The translations under genes and the position numbers were made by a program. The notes beneath the pieces are model-generated. The model ran no database searches. It was not told the DNA's origin and saw nothing but the letters and a program-made list of their open reading frames with translations. A DNA stretch of 7,288 nucleotides from JAYUHK01 sp043767025 (GTDB lineage: Bacteria; Bacteroidota; Bacteroidia; Chitinophagales; Saprospiraceae). The stretch is from NCBI GenBank assembly GCA_043767025.1, contig JAYUHK010000204.1:1-7288 (forward strand), given 5' to 3'. Shown in pieces: positions 5,828-7,288 of this stretch (position 1 is the stretch's first letter; the number at the start of each line of letters is the position of its first letter).

Positions 5828-7048
5828 ATGTTGTTCAATTTCTCTTTCCAGACCGCTTGGCTGGCGGTAGCTCTGTTGTTTTCTACCACATCGTGCAGCA
5901 AAAAAAATACGACTGCTCCGACTGCCAACATCGCAGATACCGCTGCAACCGCACTCAAAAGTGGCGCGGAGCGAACCGAGCTGTACTTTCATTTGTTGGC
6001 AGGAAAAAAAATCGCATTGGTCGCCAACGCCACTTCGGTAGTCGCCAATCGGCATTTGTTGGACACGCTTTTAGCTGCCAATATTGAAGTAAAAAAAATT
6101 TTTGCTCCCGAACACGGCTTTCGTGGCGACGGCGACGCAGGCGAAAAACTCAACGACAGCAAAGACCCACTGACTGGACTACCGATTATTTCGCTGCACG
6201 GAAACAAAAAAAAGCCCGACGCGGCAGATTTGAGTGGAATAGAAATCGTTGTTTTTGATATTCAAGACGTGGGCGTGCGCTTTTTTACCTATCTTTCTAC
6301 CCTTCATTATGTGATGGAAGCCTGTGCCGAGCAGCATATTCCGATGATTGTCCTCGACCGCCCGAACCCTAACGGTCACTATGTGGCGGGTCCGATTTTG
6401 CAACCCAAATTTCGTTCTTTTGTCGGGCTGCACCCTGTCCCGATAGTATATGGCATGACGATAGGCGAATACGCTACGATGATAAACGGCGAAGGCTGGC
6501 TGGCGCAAAAAGCAAAATGTAATTTGCAAGTCATTGACTGTCAAGGATATGACCGAAAAAAAATCGTACATCTTCCTATCCGTCCGTCGCCGAATTTACA
6601 AAATGACCGAGCTATTTTGCTCTACCCGTCGCTGTGTTTGTTGGAGGGAACGCAGATGAGCGTTGGGCGCGGTACGGACTTTCCGTTCCAAGTTTTTGGG
6701 CATCAAGACCTACAAAATACCGATTTTTCGTTTACTCCGTCGCCTCACGCGGGCGCGAAAGAACCACTTTGGAGCGGAAAATTGTGTAGCGGATTCGACC
6801 TTCGGAATATTTCGGAGCAACAACTGAAAACCGAAGAATTTCAGCTTTCTTATCTCTTTCAGGCGTACCAAAATTTTCCAGACCGAAAGAATTTTTTTCT
6901 AAAAAATAATTTTTTCGACAAATTAGCTGGCACCGACTTGTTGCGACAGCAGATACAGAGCGGCAAAAGTGCAGCCGAAATCCAAGCCACTTGGCATCCG
7001 TCGTTGCAAGCGTTTCAAAAAATTCGCAAAAAGTATTTGAGGTATTAG
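5828..7048 (+). CDS. namZ: NamZ-family (DUF1343, GH171) exo-beta-N-acetylmuramidase, lipoprotein
   Basis: 406 residues. The N-terminus is a lipoprotein signal: a hydrophobic segment (10-19), then STTSC with Cys23 as the likely lipidated residue, followed by a Ser/Lys/Thr/Ala-rich linker to about residue 48. The family's motifs occur in order: KIALVANATSV (61-71), FAPEHGFRG (92-100), FDIQDVGVRF (143-152), VLDRPNPNG (175-183), EGTQMSVGRGTDFPF (273-287) and the closing W-x-P-x-L...R-KYLRY. Glu96 in PEHG is a good candidate for the catalytic acid, by analogy with the family. The founding B. subtilis NamZ releases terminal MurNAc from peptidoglycan fragments, so a membrane-anchored periplasmic role in murein turnover or MurNAc salvage is expected. 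Length is normal for the family. It is the last gene of the plus-strand series, 16 bp after the preceding gene, with no convincing terminator behind it. Confidence 0.9.
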   Translation: MLFNFSFQTAWLAVALLFSTTSCSKKNTTAPTANIADTAATALKSGAERTELYFHLLAGKKIALVANATSVVANRHLLDTLLAANIEVKKIFAPEHGFRGDGDAGEKLNDSKDPLTGLPIISLHGNKKKPDAADLSGIEIVVFDIQDVGVRFFTYLSTLHYVMEACAEQHIPMIVLDRPNPNGHYVAGPILQPKFRSFVGLHPVPIVYGMTIGEYATMINGEGWLAQKAKCNLQVIDCQGYDRKKIVHLPIRPSPNLQNDRAILLYPSLCLLEGTQMSVGRGTDFPFQVFGHQDLQNTDFSFTPSPHAGAKEPLWSGKLCSGFDLRNISEQQLKTEEFQLSYLFQAYQNFPDRKNFFLKNNFFDKLAGTDLLRQQIQSGKSAAEIQATWHPSLQAFQKIRKKYLRY

Positions 7049-7072
7049 GGGCAGACTTGGGCGTGTTTCCTT
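7049..7072 (+). repeat. Possible truncated Bacteroidota 'TTGGGCGTG' intergenic repeat
   Basis: CTTGGGCGTGTTTCCTTC resembles the opening of GC-rich intergenic repeats (TTGGGCGTGTCCCT...) that I recall from Bacteroidota genomes. The GC-rich body that would follow is missing: the sequence turns AT-rich at once. Recognition rests on memory of the motif, so this is tentative. Confidence 0.25.
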
Positions 7073-7272
7073 CATATCATTTTAAGTTCATGTACATAAA
7101 TAGATGACGTTTAATATTCGACATAATTCTTTGATTTTCAATAGTTTATGATGACTCAAAATTAAAAACTAAAAACTTACAACTAAGTGCTGGGTCATAA
7201 ATAACTGACAAATACTTATGGTATAATTTAGTATAAATCCTTGATAGTTAGGAACTTATGGTTAGTCATACC

Positions 7273-7288
7273 ATGAATAAAATTCGTT
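7273..7288 (+). CDS. Possible start of a further gene, cut by the window edge
   Basis: ATG at 7273 opens MNKIR before the window ends. Five codons cannot identify a product. It is listed only because it follows 224 bp of non-coding DNA and a cluster of short repeats, as a gene start might. No TAnnTTTG promoter box or ribosome binding site is seen upstream. Confidence 0.2.

Larger units (their letters stand above)
7049..7288. other. Non-coding right end with short repeats and no recognised complete gene
   Basis: No complete gene, tRNA or clear terminator is seen. Features present are a G-rich stretch GGGGCAGACTTGGGCGTG just after the NamZ stop, a palindrome ATGTACAT at 7090-7097, and an inverted pair TTTATGA (7145-7151) / TCATAAA (7195-7201). 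There is also a direct repeat ACTTATGGT (7214-7222 and 7254-7262, 40 bp apart) and an inverted pair ATGGTAT (7218-7224) / ATACCAT (7268-7274). The short repeats just before a possible start codon at 7273 could be operator half-sites or part of a mobile-element end; I cannot tell which. Confidence 0.5.

Noticed and set aside
5338..5958. Long open frame on the minus strand opposite the amidotransferase-like and NamZ genes
   Set aside because: It lies opposite two well-supported genes, shows no recognisable domain and reflects their codon bias.
7205..7227. E. coli-type promoter (CTGACA and TATAAT) before the possible gene at 7273
   Set aside because: The spacer is only 11 nt, far too short, and this phylum uses a different promoter consensus.

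Overview
The window looks like a chromosomal segment from a low-GC member of the Bacteroidota, possibly Cytophagales-like. The supporting signs are a PorP/SprF-family protein linked to type IX secretion, an S9B dipeptidyl peptidase with the HR(N/Q)EFGI signature, a Bacteroidota-type promoter (TTTG, 18 nt, TAnnTTTG), an almost complete lack of Shine-Dalgarno sequences, and the secreted family that databases label 'asparagine synthetase B' in this phylum. The species cannot be named from the sequence alone.

Layout. Positions 1-1462 (minus strand) hold a two-gene unit: an SH3b-NlpC/P60 peptidase, then after 21 bp the first 190 codons of a dipeptidyl-peptidase-IV-like gene that runs off the left edge. 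Positions 1463-1748 are a divergent intergenic region with a strong plus-strand promoter, a 9-bp tandem repeat and a long imperfect palindrome whose arm composition rules out an ordinary terminator. From 1749 to 7048 six plus-strand genes follow, with gaps of 33 bp or less or with overlaps. They are PorP/SprF, HEPN protein A, partner A, HEPN protein B, partner B, a secreted 'asparagine synthetase B'-type protein, and a NamZ/DUF1343 exo-muramidase lipoprotein. The last 240 bp hold no complete gene. They contain a short motif reminiscent of a Bacteroidota repeat, a few small repeats and a possible start of another gene at 7273.

The most unusual part is 2804-4518. A two-gene module (small HEPN-fold protein plus an unrecognised protein of about 140 residues) is present twice in tandem. 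The copies are mosaic. The start of the HEPN gene (about 52 codons) and the last 34 codons of the partner gene are nearly identical between copies, while the HEPN C-terminal half and the partner N-terminal and central regions have diverged strongly. Each module therefore looks like a cassette with constant ends and a variable core. Both HEPN proteins lack the usual Rx4-6H RNase motif, and neither partner shows a nucleotidyltransferase motif, so this is not a textbook HEPN/MNT toxin-antitoxin pair. Its function is unknown; a diversified defence, toxin-antitoxin or immunity-like module is only an inference.

How the genes fit together. NlpC/P60, the dipeptidyl peptidase and NamZ together suggest peptidoglycan-fragment and peptide breakdown. 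PorP/SprF is an outer-membrane protein found here without the large adhesin that often accompanies this family. The HEPN cassettes sit between envelope genes and may share the transcript starting upstream of PorP, because no clear internal promoter or terminator is visible.
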